A DNA stretch of 64,000 nucleotides, from assembly GCF_030818575.1 (NCBI RefSeq), contig NZ_JAUTAL010000001.1:2604001-2668000 (forward strand), in the 5' to 3' direction. Source of the stretch: Chryseobacterium camelliae. Lineage in GTDB: Bacteria > Bacteroidota > Bacteroidia > Flavobacteriales > Weeksellaceae. How positions within the stretch are numbered: the first letter of the stretch is position 1; each line of letters opens with the position of its first letter. The position numbers were made by a program, and so were the translations under genes. Below are positions 54,450 through 63,064 of the stretch, piece by piece. A model generated the notes under the pieces. It did not search any database, was not told the origin of the DNA, and saw nothing but the letters and a program-made list of their open reading frames with translations.

Positions 54450-55010
54450 TTAAGCCTGAGTTTCTTCAGTACCTTCTGCTTCAGCAGCAGGTGCTTCATC
54501 TTCAGCAACTTCCTCAGCAGGAGCATTAGCCGCTTCTTCTGCCGCTTTTGCTTCAGCTTCAGCTTTTGCAGCTGCAGCAATTCTTGCTTCGTTTACTTTA
54601 GCTTCAGCGTCAAAAGCAGCTTTCTTGGCATCAGCCTTAGACTGAGCAAGACCTTCTACTTTTCCTTGTACTTTAGATTCTTTAGCCTCTAACCATGCAT
54701 TGAATCTCTTCTCTGCTTCAGCTTCATCAAAAGCACCTTTTGCTACTCCACCCTGCAGGTGTTTTTTGTAAAGGGCACCTTTGTAAGAAAGGATAGCTCT
54801 GGCCGTATCAGTTGGCTGAGCACCGTTGTTTAACCACTGTACAGCAGAATCAACGTTCAACTCAATCGTTGCCGGGTTAGTGATTGGATTGTAAGTTCCC
54901 AGTTTCTCGATGAATCTACCGTCTCTTCTAGCTCTGGAATCTGCAACCACGATGTGGAAGAAAGGCTTTCCTTTTTTACCGTGTCTCTGTAATCTGATTT
55001 TTACTGACAT
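54450..55010 (-). CDS. rpsP: 30S ribosomal protein bS16 with long Ala/Glu-rich C-terminal extension
   Basis: A 186-residue protein. The first ~80 residues are standard bS16: [40 protein letters not shown] and [16 protein letters not shown]. The rest (about 105-186) is low-complexity Ala, Glu and Lys, ending in [12 protein letters not shown]. Such an extension is common in Bacteroidetes but absent in E. coli (82 residues). First gene of the rpsP-rimM operon. Confidence 0.96.
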   Translation of the reverse strand: MSVKIRLQRHGKKGKPFFHIVVADSRARRDGRFIEKLGTYNPITNPATIELNVDSAVQWLNNGAQPTDTARAILSYKGALYKKHLQGGVAKGAFDEAEAEKRFNAWLEAKESKVQGKVEGLAQSKADAKKAAFDAEAKVNEARIAAAAKAEAEAKAAEEAANAPAEEVAEDEAPAAEAEGTEETQA

Positions 55011-55058
55011 AATGTTTGAATTTTACGGGAACTCGTCCCAGTTAAATATTTAAGAGTG

Positions 55059-55066
55059 CAAAGATA
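55059..55066 (-). promoter_or_regulatory. -7 box (TATCTTTG) for the rpsP operon
   Basis: Minus-strand TATCTTTG, 48 bases before the rpsP start codon. The leader holds a small GGGA/TCCC hairpin. Confidence 0.5.
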
Positions 55067-55209
55067 AATAAAATTTTCAATCTATAAATACAAAATATAA
55101 TATATTTCTTGTATTAAAGCATGTATCAATGCTTTAAACATTTCAGTAAAGGTATGCAATCTCATTTTTACAATTATTCTTATATTTATATTTAAGAAAT
55201 CAGTGGCTA

Positions 55210-55683
55210 ATGAAACGCATTTATATAACAGGAATGTCTGGAACAGGAAAATCCTCAGTCATCAATAATCTTCAGAATAAGGGTTTTACAGCTATCGATA
55301 CCGATTATGGAGGCTGGACAGAGATTTTATCTCATGAAGGCGCTCCAGAATGGATATTAAAAACAGATCAACTGAAGCAACTGCTTACCGGGCCTCTTGC
55401 CACTCCCATTTTTATATCAGGTTGCTATTCTAATCAAACCTATGTATATCCTCTTTTTGATCACGTTGTTTTGCTTTCTGCATCTCTTGAAAAAATCCTT
55501 AGAAGAGTTACCGGCCGAACTTCAAATCCTTATGGGAAAACTGTCCATGAACGCAATGAGATTAGCTGGAATTTTGAAAACATCCAACCGCTACTCAAAA
55601 AGAACATCTCTGTTGAATTAAATACCGAAATGATAACTGTTGAAGAAATAGCAACAATATTGAAAGTATTGGCAGGAAATTAA
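55210..55683 (+). CDS. P-loop nucleoside/shikimate-kinase-like ATPase, 157 residues
   Basis: A small soluble P-loop protein. Walker A is GMSGTGKSSVI at residues 8-18; the downstream IDTDYGGWTEIL and the lid-like RRVTGRTSNPYGKTVHE resemble small-molecule kinases of the shikimate/gluconate/adenylate-kinase type. The substrate is unknown. AT-rich relative to neighbours, so possibly acquired. Its stop abuts the stop of the convergent nitroreductase gene with no gap. Confidence 0.8.
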   Translation: MKRIYITGMSGTGKSSVINNLQNKGFTAIDTDYGGWTEILSHEGAPEWILKTDQLKQLLTGPLATPIFISGCYSNQTYVYPLFDHVVLLSASLEKILRRVTGRTSNPYGKTVHERNEISWNFENIQPLLKKNISVELNTEMITVEEIATILKVLAGN

Positions 55684-56211
55684 TCACAGCCAAAAATCAT
55701 GATTCAATTCACCCATGTAGAATAATCCCAGGCATTTCTGGTTTTCCTCAATGGTGAGAGACTCTTTCAGATGGTCCACTATTTTAGGCGAGCTCCAGTA
55801 ACAGCCGATCCCGTTGGCCGTACAGGTAAGGTACATATTCTGGACCGCCATGGAAACCGCAGCGATTTCTTCCCATTCCGGTACCATACCGCTGAAGTTG
55901 ACTACAATGGAAACCACAACGTCCGCCTTATTGATCTTAAAGCCTATATCATTATATTTCTTTTCCAAAAACTGATGTTCGGGCTGACTGGATTTGTAGA
56001 TGGCCTGCATTTCCGAAGCCAGCTTAGCCTTTTCTTCTCCCCTGAAAGTTTTAAAACGCCACGGTTTTGTACGTTTATGGTTGGGAGCCAATGTTGCTGA
56101 ATTCAGGATTTCATCAAGTATTCCCTTAGGAATTTCTGTATCTGTATAGTCTTTTGGAAAAATGCTTCTACGCTGTTCTATTATTTCTTTTAAAATTTCT
56201 GCTTTGTTCAT
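55684..56211 (-). CDS. Nitroreductase-family FMN oxidoreductase
   Basis: A 175-residue flavoenzyme. RRSIFPKDYTDTEIPKG near the start and LAPNHKRTKPWRF are FMN-binding regions of the NfnB/NfsA superfamily (YdjA-like short type). AVSMAVQNMYLTCTANGIGC near 125 is also typical. It should reduce nitro compounds or quinones with NAD(P)H. The start at 56211 gives the standard N-terminus; a longer frame from 56304 overlaps the -7 box. Confidence 0.9.
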   Translation of the reverse strand: MNKAEILKEIIEQRRSIFPKDYTDTEIPKGILDEILNSATLAPNHKRTKPWRFKTFRGEEKAKLASEMQAIYKSSQPEHQFLEKKYNDIGFKINKADVVVSIVVNFSGMVPEWEEIAAVSMAVQNMYLTCTANGIGCYWSSPKIVDHLKESLTIEENQKCLGLFYMGELNHDFWL

Positions 56212-56301
56212 ATACGTAATGTACTGTTTATATTGGTGAAAGTTTGACCGCACAGACTGCTTTTCGATTGAGCCTGGTGGGTATGATTTCATTGACAGAT
56301 A

Positions 56302-56309
56302 CAAATGTA
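56302..56309 (-). promoter_or_regulatory. -7 box (TACATTTG) for the nitroreductase gene
   Basis: Minus-strand TACATTTG; predicted transcript start near 56297, about 85 bases before the ATG at 56211. Confidence 0.45.
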
Positions 56310-56333
56310 AGCAGAATAATCATACAAATAAAA

Positions 56334-56355
56334 AACTCCGGGAAAGTCCGGAGTT
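56334..56355 (-). terminator. Terminator after the GreA-like gene
   Basis: AACTCCGG (56334-56341) pairs with CCGGAGTT (56348-56355), followed by six T's on the minus strand. Confidence 0.75.
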
Positions 56356-56383
56356 CAGATTGAAATCTTTGTTACGGATGCTA

Positions 56384-56833
56384 TTACAGCACTTCCATAA
56401 TTTTCTGGTGGATGTTATTGAGGGTAAAGGCGTCCCCGGGAACCATGCCCATCATCTTCCTGGCCATAGGGCTTTCGGGTGATATGGCATAGAAACGGTC
56501 GCCTTCAAAAAAGAATTCGCCCAGAGAAACCGAAATATAGAACCTTGCTTTATTGGTGATCACAAGGGAACCCAGCTGTACCCGTCCGTGGGCATTAGTC
56601 AGGACTTTGGCCATATTCCTCTTCAGGTCGTTTAAAGCTCCCAGCTGCTTCTGCATCTGGTAAATTTCTTCCTGCATCTCTTCCCGCATACTGTCGTATT
56701 TAGGTGTCTTCTTTATATCGCGGCTTGCTTCCAGCGTGAATTCTATAAAATTTTTCAGCTTTTCTATTTTCTCTGCTATTACTTTTTTCACATAATCCCT
56801 TATGTCATTTTTTTCATACACTATCTTCTCCAT
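56384..56833 (-). CDS. GreA/GreB-type transcription factor-like protein
   Basis: A 149-residue protein with an N-terminal helical coiled-coil (about 1-80) and a C-terminal FKBP-like domain as in Gre factors: QLGSLVITNKARFYISVS, FYAISPESPMARKMMGM and VPGDAFTLNN. The acidic tip of a classical cleavage factor is not clear, so the mode of action may differ. It probably binds the secondary channel of RNA polymerase. Related proteins are often annotated only as hypothetical. Confidence 0.82.
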   Translation of the reverse strand: MEKIVYEKNDIRDYVKKVIAEKIEKLKNFIEFTLEASRDIKKTPKYDSMREEMQEEIYQMQKQLGALNDLKRNMAKVLTNAHGRVQLGSLVITNKARFYISVSLGEFFFEGDRFYAISPESPMARKMMGMVPGDAFTLNNIHQKIMEVL

Positions 56834-56922
56834 ATTTCTATTCTTGATTATAAAGATAAAATAAAATTCATCATGGTCTAGGCAGTACCTGAATGCTTTT
56901 TAGAATAAAGATAATAAAAACT

Positions 56923-57040
56923 TTATATTATAAATGTATTTTCTGGGCATTCGGAAAAAGTACCGGCAATGAGATCCTGCTGCCTGTAAAAGATGATGTT
57001 ACCGTCTTCTGTAGTGAATGAAATCAAACCCGTTACTCCT
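56923..57040 (-). pseudogene. Possible C-terminal gene fragment
   Basis: The minus strand reads about 38 sense codons (GVTGLISFTTEDGNIIF onward) to a TAA at 56923, with an in-frame TAG just upstream and no start. Composition is protein-like. Family unknown; could be chance. Confidence 0.25.
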
Positions 57041-57129
57041 GGAATATCCTGCTACCAATAACCTGCCAGAAATGCATCAAAAACGAATCATTGTCCTCAC
57101 TAATTAGTCGGTTTCTGTCAAAAGATATT

Positions 57130-57137
57130 TATATTTG
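57130..57137 (+). promoter_or_regulatory. -7 box (TATATTTG) upstream of the M3 peptidase gene
   Basis: TATATTTG at 57130-57137; a second candidate TATTTTTG lies at 57168-57175, 39 bases before ATG. Either could serve. Confidence 0.45.
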
Positions 57138-57214
57138 TCAGTCTTCGGATAAAAAAGGAGTAAGGCATTATTTTTGCGCAAGTCCTCCTTTATTATGACT
57201 ATAAAAGCTAAACA

Positions 57215-59236
57215 ATGAATATCTTAACTGAAAAATTTAACACTCCATACCATTCAGCACCGTTCAACAGTATTAAAAACGAAGATTACCTTCCGGCATT
57301 CCGGGAACTGATCCGCAAATCGGAAGAGGAAATCGACCGTATTGTGAGCAATCCGGAAGCCCCGTCCTTTGAAAATGTCATTGAAGCTTTAGCCTATTCC
57401 GGTGAACAGCTGGATACCGCTTCGCACATATTTTTTAATCTCAATTCTGCAGAAACCAGTGATGAACTCCAGCAACTGGCTCAGGAGATTTCTCCCATCT
57501 TAACGGAATATTCGTCCAGAATCTCTCAGAATGAAGCGCTATTCGATAAGATTAAAAAAGTATATGATGACAGGGAAATATATCCGCTCAATGATGAAAA
57601 GAATATGCTTCTGGAAGAGACCTATAAAGGTTTTGTACGGAGCGGCGCACTTCTGAATGAGAAAGATAAGGAACAGCTGAAGCAAATCAATATGGACCTT
57701 TCTTTAAAGTCCCTTCAGTTCGGGCAGAATGTACTGGCTTCTACCAATGCCTATTATAAGCAGGTTACCCGTAAAGAAGACCTTGCCGGTATTCCGGATG
57801 CAATTCTGGAACAGTACGCGGAAGAAGCAAAGGAAAGAGGCCTGGAAGGATGGGTAATTACACTCCAGTATCCAAGCTATATTCCCCTCATGACGTATGC
57901 TGAAAACCGGGAACTGAGACGGGAACTGGCTTTGGCCAATGGAAAAAAATCATTTGATGGGGGTGAATTTGACAATCAGGGACTTATTAAAGAACTCCTT
58001 CAGCTGAAACAGAAAAAAGCAGAGCTTCTGGGATATAAGAATTATGCAGAATACGTCCTGGAAGAAAGGATGGCTAAATCTCCGGATTCTGTCCTGAATT
58101 TTCTGAATGAGCTTTTAACCAAAGCAAGACCATATGCTGAACAGGAAATCAAAGAACTGGAAAACCTTGCCCAGGCAGATGGAATTGAAGCTATACAAAG
58201 CTATGACCATGCCTATTACGCTGAGAAACTCCGCAAGCAGAGGTTTGACCTTAATGATGAAGAGCTGAAGCCTTACTTCCCTCTTGAACAGGTGCAGGAA
58301 GCTGTTTTCAGGTTATCGGAAAGACTTTTCGGGCTGACTTTCACGGAACGGACGGATATTCCGAAATACCACGAAGATGTAAAAACATACGAAGTACAGG
58401 AAAACGGGGTGTATAAAGCGCTGTTGTACGTCGACTATTTCCCGAGAAAAGGCAAAAGAGCCGGAGCCTGGATGACCAGCTACAAAAACCAATACAGGAA
58501 AAACGGGGAAAATTCAAGACCTCATATTTCAATCGTGTGCAATTTTACAAAGCCGACGAAGGATACGCCAAGTCTGCTGACTTTCCAGGAGGTAACTACG
58601 CTCTTCCATGAATTCGGCCACGCCCTGCACGGGATGCTGGCTGATACCCAATATCCAAACCTATCCGGAACTTCGGTAAAATGGGATTTTGTGGAACTTC
58701 CTTCGCAGTTTCTGGAAAATTTCTGTTACGAACCTGAATTCCTGAAAACTTTTGCCCGCCATTACCAGACAGGATCTGTGCTTCCGGATGACAAGATCAA
58801 GAAAATAGAACAGTCCAAGAATTTTATGGAAGGCTACCAGACTTTAAGACAGATCGGATTCGGGATGCTGGATATGAATTACCATACAAGGCCCAAGGAG
58901 CTGGAAAATAAAAGTGTAAAGGAATTTGAAGATGAATACACCCAGGCAACACAATTGTATCCTTCCAATCCTGACACTGCTATGAGCCCTAGTTTCTCCC
59001 ATATTTTCCAGGGCGGATATTCTGCCGGGTATTATTCCTATAAATGGGCGGAAGTGCTTGATGCAGATGCTTTCCAGTACTTTAAGGAAAATGGCATCTT
59101 CAATCCTGAGGTTGCGGCAAGATATAAAATACTGCTCTCTTCGGGCGGCACCAAAGATCCGATGGAATTATATAAAGCCTTCAGAGGAAGCGAGCCTAAA
59201 GTAGAAAGCCTCCTGAAAAGGGCCTTCGGATCATAA
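57215..59236 (+). CDS. M3-family metallopeptidase (oligopeptidase A / Dcp-like)
   Basis: A 673-residue cytosolic zinc peptidase, no signal peptide. The metal site is TLFHEFGHALHGML (HExxH near residue 465), with the third ligand Glu in LPSQFLENFCYEPEF. HIFQGGYSAGYYSYKWAEV is the substrate-binding loop typical of the family. Length is standard. It degrades short peptides in the cytosol. Specificity between Dcp and OpdA is unclear. Confidence 0.93.
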   Translation: MNILTEKFNTPYHSAPFNSIKNEDYLPAFRELIRKSEEEIDRIVSNPEAPSFENVIEALAYSGEQLDTASHIFFNLNSAETSDELQQLAQEISPILTEYSSRISQNEALFDKIKKVYDDREIYPLNDEKNMLLEETYKGFVRSGALLNEKDKEQLKQINMDLSLKSLQFGQNVLASTNAYYKQVTRKEDLAGIPDAILEQYAEEAKERGLEGWVITLQYPSYIPLMTYAENRELRRELALANGKKSFDGGEFDNQGLIKELLQLKQKKAELLGYKNYAEYVLEERMAKSPDSVLNFLNELLTKARPYAEQEIKELENLAQADGIEAIQSYDHAYYAEKLRKQRFDLNDEELKPYFPLEQVQEAVFRLSERLFGLTFTERTDIPKYHEDVKTYEVQENGVYKALLYVDYFPRKGKRAGAWMTSYKNQYRKNGENSRPHISIVCNFTKPTKDTPSLLTFQEVTTLFHEFGHALHGMLADTQYPNLSGTSVKWDFVELPSQFLENFCYEPEFLKTFARHYQTGSVLPDDKIKKIEQSKNFMEGYQTLRQIGFGMLDMNYHTRPKELENKSVKEFEDEYTQATQLYPSNPDTAMSPSFSHIFQGGYSAGYYSYKWAEVLDADAFQYFKENGIFNPEVAARYKILLSSGGTKDPMELYKAFRGSEPKVESLLKRAFGS

Positions 59237-59250
59237 AACAGATTCAACGC

Positions 59251-59285
59251 AAAAAAGGACAGCCCGGTGCTGTTCTTTTTTGTAT
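59251..59285 (+). terminator. Terminator after the M3 peptidase gene
   Basis: AAAAAGGACAGC (59252-59263) pairs with GCTGTTCTTTTT (59269-59280, one G-T), loop CCGGT, then T's. Confidence 0.8.
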
Positions 59286-59321
59286 TTTTAGCTTATAATA
59301 ACCATTAAATACGTATTCCCT

Positions 59322-59522
59322 ATGCTATTAGCTATACTACTACCGTTTCTTTCTTTTATGATCCGAGGAAAAATCATCACTGGAATCATATGCCTGATTC
59401 TTCAGTTTACATTGATAGGCTGGCTGCCGGCCGCAATCTGGGCTGCTTTATCGCTACAGAATGCAAGAGCTGAAAAACGGAACGAGAAACTGATCCGGGC
59501 GATAAAGGAAAATAGTAAATAA
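59322..59522 (+). CDS. YqaE/Pmp3-family small membrane protein
   Basis: A 66-residue protein with two hydrophobic helices (about 3-25 and 28-48) separated by a short turn, ending in a charged tail (NARAEKRNEKLIRAIKENSK). This is the YqaE/Pmp3 (UPF0057) fold, linked in other organisms to membrane potential and salt or cold stress. It is a single gene after the M3 peptidase terminator. Confidence 0.8.
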   Translation: MLLAILLPFLSFMIRGKIITGIICLILQFTLIGWLPAAIWAALSLQNARAEKRNEKLIRAIKENSK

Positions 59523-59605
59523 AGAGCTTAAACACTATCGCTTAGTAGATTTCCTTTCATCGCATACCGTTCATACCTAGTTTTCAGGCGAAACATGCAA
59601 AGGTT

Positions 59606-60367
59606 TCATACATGGAAAAACCTGGGATCCGGGAAAATAAACTGGTAGTTAAGATCTTCAATTAGTCTGGAAGAAGAAATTGTCCGGCCTTTAGGTTCAT
59701 GAAGTTCCTGATCAGGACCGTTTTGCTGCGCAGAAATTACCGCAGCTTTTGAGGGATGCAGCGGCGCCACTACATTATATAATTTCCCCTCCGAATGCAG
59801 GCTGATCATCTTTTCGACCACGGCTGCAATATCAGCGTAATGGATATGGTTCACCGGCAATTCCGTAGCGGAAATGCGGTAACGGCTTAAAAGCCTGCTA
59901 TCGCCCATCAATCCCCCCAGCCTGAGAACATTCGCTTTGGGATACCTTGCCCGGATCATGTTTTCTCCCGGCACCTGTTCCGGCTGGAGATCATCTTCAG
60001 TAAACACCTCAGAAAGGTCGGGATAAACCCCTGTAGAGCTCATAAAAAACAGCTGTCCTTTAAAATCGCCGATAAAAGAGGAAAGGTTCCGGAACCTTTT
60101 TTCAAGAATAGCATCATCCATTCTTTTTCCGGATAATGTTACCGTAACAATAAGGATCTCCAGGCTATCGGGAGCATTCCATACAGACTGATCCTGAGTT
60201 TTATCTTCTTTGTCGAAATCTATGATTGCTGGATGATAGCCTTTAGCATTAAACCCTTCCACTTTATCCGGAGAAGTCGTTGTACAGTAAAGAGTATGCC
60301 CGTCTGAAAGTTTTTCAGCAATTCTGCTCCCGAGCCAGCCACAGCCTATAATTCCAATATTGCTCAT
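59606..60367 (-). CDS. NAD(P)-binding SDR-like protein (YeeZ type)
   Basis: A 253-residue Rossmann-fold protein. The dinucleotide site is GIIGCGWLGSRIAEKL (about 5-20, GxGWxG), and LFFMSSTGVYPD plus NMIRARYPKANVLRL resemble the extended SDR/epimerase active-site region with Tyr. LPVNHIHYADIAAVVEKMI is also typical. The substrate is unknown. A -7 box on the minus strand lies at 60392-60385. Confidence 0.85.
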   Translation of the reverse strand: MSNIGIIGCGWLGSRIAEKLSDGHTLYCTTTSPDKVEGFNAKGYHPAIIDFDKEDKTQDQSVWNAPDSLEILIVTVTLSGKRMDDAILEKRFRNLSSFIGDFKGQLFFMSSTGVYPDLSEVFTEDDLQPEQVPGENMIRARYPKANVLRLGGLMGDSRLLSRYRISATELPVNHIHYADIAAVVEKMISLHSEGKLYNVVAPLHPSKAAVISAQQNGPDQELHEPKGRTISSSRLIEDLNYQFIFPDPRFFHV

Positions 60368-60384
60368 AATCCGGATTTAATACA

Positions 60385-60392
60385 CAAAAATA
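60385..60392 (-). promoter_or_regulatory. -7 box (TATTTTTG) for the SDR gene
   Basis: Minus-strand TATTTTTG, 17 bases before the start codon at 60367. Confidence 0.5.
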
Positions 60393-60489
60393 CTTATTTT
60401 GAGATGATATTTTAAACAATAAAGCTACAATTAAATGATTTCCCGGAAGCTTATTACCCTAAAGTTAAAAATATAAATACTAAAACGGA

Positions 60490-60497
60490 TATTTTTG
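60490..60497 (+). promoter_or_regulatory. -7 box (TATTTTTG), possible promoter of the two small genes
   Basis: TATTTTTG would give a ~140-nt leader before 60645. No closer box was found. Confidence 0.35.
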
Positions 60498-60644
60498 TCC
60501 AGAACGTCAATTTTAGCAATGTAACATGAAATGCATATTAAAATCCCATGTAAGACTATGTAAAATGTACATATAATCAAGTTTTTTTCTTTATCTTAGT
60601 TTACGAAACTTATTTATCATCAATTTTATAAGTGAATTCAGATT

Positions 60645-61010
60645 ATGGCAGAACTTTATTTTATCAAACTTAATCCTGTTATTGCCAGAATCAATCTATA
60701 TAATGCGATCTGCCGCAATCCGGAAACGATGCTTCCGTTTCTTCCCAAAGATCAGAATGCCAATCTGGAACATATCAAACTTAAAGTAAAAGAAAATATA
60801 GACGATTTACGTGCTGAGGAGCTGTCATGGATTTTTGCATGGGCCAGGGCTTTATCCAATGCAAATAAGGAAGATTTGCAAACCCGTCTATTTATTAACG
60901 GAATCGATATTTTTTATGAAATAACCGATCACACTGCAGCGGATCAATTGATAAATATGTTTTCAGAATATCAGGAAATTTCCGGTGTACATATTTTGAC
61001 GTTCACATGA
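60645..61010 (+). CDS. Hypothetical protein, 121 residues
   Basis: Not recognised. A soluble, mostly helical protein (LEHIKLKVKENIDDLRAEEL, then WIFAWARALSNAN), possibly with a beta-strand end. It overlaps the next gene by ATGA, so the two are translationally coupled. No catalytic motif. The pair is convergent with the LPG-synthase-like gene. Confidence 0.7.
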   Translation: MAELYFIKLNPVIARINLYNAICRNPETMLPFLPKDQNANLEHIKLKVKENIDDLRAEELSWIFAWARALSNANKEDLQTRLFINGIDIFYEITDHTAADQLINMFSEYQEISGVHILTFT

Positions 61011-61282
61011 AGCCGGATCAGTTCAGCCACTTCCTGATTTACGGGATTTTTTTCACCGGCATGGTCCAGCATGATGAACACAACGAGGTATTTCATTATC
61101 TGAAAAAGGAATTCGAAAACCTGTATACTATAGCTGAAAAGCAATATCACCTGCACCAGCAAACAGAGCCCGGGAAAGATTTTTCGGCACTCAAAGCTCA
61201 CCTGATGGCCCTGTATGATTACATCAGGTTTTCTAAGGATAATATAATCCTTCTGAAATATTCTGACAGTTCAATAAAATAA
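61007..61282 (+). CDS. Hypothetical protein, 91 residues
   Basis: Not recognised. Helical and His/Glu-rich (MVQHDEHNEVFHYLKKEFEN), no signal peptide or TM. Translationally coupled to the previous gene (4-base overlap). Size and pairing resemble toxin-antitoxin modules, but no known motif supports that. Confidence 0.68.
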   Translation: MKPDQFSHFLIYGIFFTGMVQHDEHNEVFHYLKKEFENLYTIAEKQYHLHQQTEPGKDFSALKAHLMALYDYIRFSKDNIILLKYSDSSIK

Positions 61283-61283
61283 T

Positions 61284-62309
61284 TTAGTCTTTGGTTTCTG
61301 AAAAAACCATCCTGTTCCTGGCTTTGGCAAGCATTGGGATGGAAATAAGCCCCATTACAAGCATAATGGCAATCTGCAAAGGCAATGAAATGAAAGAATA
61401 CGTAAGACCCATTTCTCCGCCCCATTCCGCACTTCTGCCCATCGCTATAAACAGAGCCATAAAGCCGTATTTCATGGCCAGGTTAAAAGCCCCGATGCCA
61501 CCGCTGGCAGGAACAATCATCCCCAATGTGCCGACCACAATAATGAAGAATCCGTCTGCAAAAGTAAAATCTGAAGTTTCAGGCAGGGCAAAGCATACCA
61601 AATAGGCTGCAAAGTAATAAGAGATCCAGATGCCAGCCGTATACAGAATAAATTTTCCTTTTTGCCTCAGTCTGAAGATGGATGTGAGGCCCTGAAAAAT
61701 CCCGTTAATGAAATTGATGATTTTATCCAAAACAGGAACGGTAGCCAGCCTTTTCCTGAAAGCAAAAAAAAGTATGGTCCCGATAACCAGTATGATCAGT
61801 CCGATCATAATTTTACTGGGTTCTATCTTAATGCCTGACTGATGATAGAAAGACAGGATAGCATCATATTTAAAAATAAAAGTAAGCCCAAGAAACCCCA
61901 TCATACAGATAAGATCCACCACCCTTTCCAGGATAATGGTACCGAATGACTGGTCCACAGGAACTTTTTCCACACTATACAAGGCTGTTGCCCGGGCAAC
62001 TTCGCCGCTTCTTGGAATGGTAAGATTCATCAGATAGCCGAAAGAAATGGACCATAGCGAATTGGAGTTGGAAATTCTATGCCCCATAGGCTCCAGGAGG
62101 AGGTTCCACCGTATGGCACGCAGCCAGTAGGCCGCAATCCCGAAGCATGCAGCAAACAGCACCCAAAGATAATTGGCTTTGGCCAGCGATTTCTGAATCA
62201 CTTTAAAATCAAGCCCCCTGAGCGCAAGCCATAAAAAAAAGCCTGCAAAAGCAAGCGAAATAACTACCGTAAGTACGGATTTTAAAGGTTTTGCAAAGCT
62301 TTTTTCCAT
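61284..62309 (-). CDS. LPG-synthase-type (UPF0104) membrane protein
   Basis: A 341-residue inner-membrane protein with about eight TM helices, typical of the lysylphosphatidylglycerol synthase TM region family. AAYWLRAIRWNLLLEPMGHR, SFGYLMNLTIPRSGEVARAT and ILERVVDLICMMGFLGL are diagnostic. The soluble synthase domain is missing, so it may be a flippase-like or related lipid protein. It follows panD by 3 bases. Confidence 0.88.
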   Translation of the reverse strand: MEKSFAKPLKSVLTVVISLAFAGFFLWLALRGLDFKVIQKSLAKANYLWVLFAACFGIAAYWLRAIRWNLLLEPMGHRISNSNSLWSISFGYLMNLTIPRSGEVARATALYSVEKVPVDQSFGTIILERVVDLICMMGFLGLTFIFKYDAILSFYHQSGIKIEPSKIMIGLIILVIGTILFFAFRKRLATVPVLDKIINFINGIFQGLTSIFRLRQKGKFILYTAGIWISYYFAAYLVCFALPETSDFTFADGFFIIVVGTLGMIVPASGGIGAFNLAMKYGFMALFIAMGRSAEWGGEMGLTYSFISLPLQIAIMLVMGLISIPMLAKARNRMVFSETKD

Positions 62310-62312
62310 AGA

Positions 62313-62663
62313 TCAGGTTAGAAGGTTGGTTTTTTCATCCGGGAAAACAATTTTCGGCTGAAAGGCCTGTGCTTCTTCCGGAGTCATCTGAGCGTAGGCA
62401 ATAATAATGATGATATCATCTCTCTGTACCTTTCTTGCAGCAGGGCCATTAAGACAAACTTCTCCTGACTTCCTTTTACCTTTGATCACATACGTGTCAA
62501 ACCGTTCTCCGTTGTTTACATTAACAATATAAACCCTCTCTCCCACTACCAGACCCGCCGCCTCTATCAGCTCTTCGTCTATGGTAATACTTCCTATATA
62601 ATTCAGGTCTGAAGCCGTAACCCTTACCCTGTGAATTTTAGACTTGAAAACTTCGATTAACAT
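62313..62663 (-). CDS. panD: Aspartate 1-decarboxylase
   Basis: A 116-residue pyruvoyl enzyme that makes beta-alanine for pantothenate and CoA. The self-cleavage site is [17 protein letters not shown] with Gly24-Ser25, and [20 protein letters not shown] completes the fold. Length is normal. The -7 box lies only 4 bases before the start codon, so the mRNA may be leaderless. It is co-transcribed with the membrane protein at 61284. Confidence 0.95.
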   Translation of the reverse strand: MLIEVFKSKIHRVRVTASDLNYIGSITIDEELIEAAGLVVGERVYIVNVNNGERFDTYVIKGKRKSGEVCLNGPAARKVQRDDIIIIIAYAQMTPEEAQAFQPKIVFPDEKTNLLT

Positions 62664-62667
62664 GCTG

Positions 62668-62675
62668 CAAATTTA
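62668..62675 (-). promoter_or_regulatory. -7 box (TAAATTTG) 4 nt before ATG of panD
   Basis: Minus-strand TAAATTTGCAGCATG: the box ends at 62668 and ATG begins at 62663. This predicts a leaderless transcript. Confidence 0.5.
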
Positions 62676-63064
62676 TTAATAATAATTTACAAATAGGAAT
62701 TTCATCATAAATTTAAAACTGCCAGATTTCCAGCTTCTTAATTTTAATAAATGTAAATGTTTGTGATTTTATTTACTTAATTCTCATCAATAAACAATAA
62801 ACCATTAATACTTGATATAAATATTTAGGATTTCATAAAATTAAAAAACAAAATGAATAATTACCTAAAGTCAATACAGATAAGCATTTGGCATAATTTT
62901 AGCAACGTATAATGCAGGTTTTCTGTAAAATTTAAAATTATGATATTTTAATTAATTTCAGTTAAATACAAAAAAATTATATAAATTTTATTTGAAAAAT
63001 TGCACATATGAAAAATTGTTTTATATTTGCTTTAACTACGAATTAACATTAATATTAAAAAATT
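62676..63064. other. 389-base very AT-rich intergenic region
   Basis: No gene seen. It holds the HU promoter at 63000-63029. The remainder is long AT tracts that may themselves be bent DNA or binding sites. Confidence 0.5.
63000..63029 (+). promoter_or_regulatory. Promoter of the HU gene (TTG-N19-TATATTTG)
   Basis: TTG at 63000-63002 and TATATTTG at 63022-63029 are spaced 19 nt, as in the tRNA-Ser promoter, with ATG at 63065. Confidence 0.65.

Larger units (their letters stand above)
56834..57214. other. 381-base intergenic region with possible gene remnant and two -7 boxes
   Basis: Holds a minus-strand frame of protein-like sequence (56923-57040) and candidate promoters for the M3 peptidase. 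Nothing else convincing. Confidence 0.5.
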
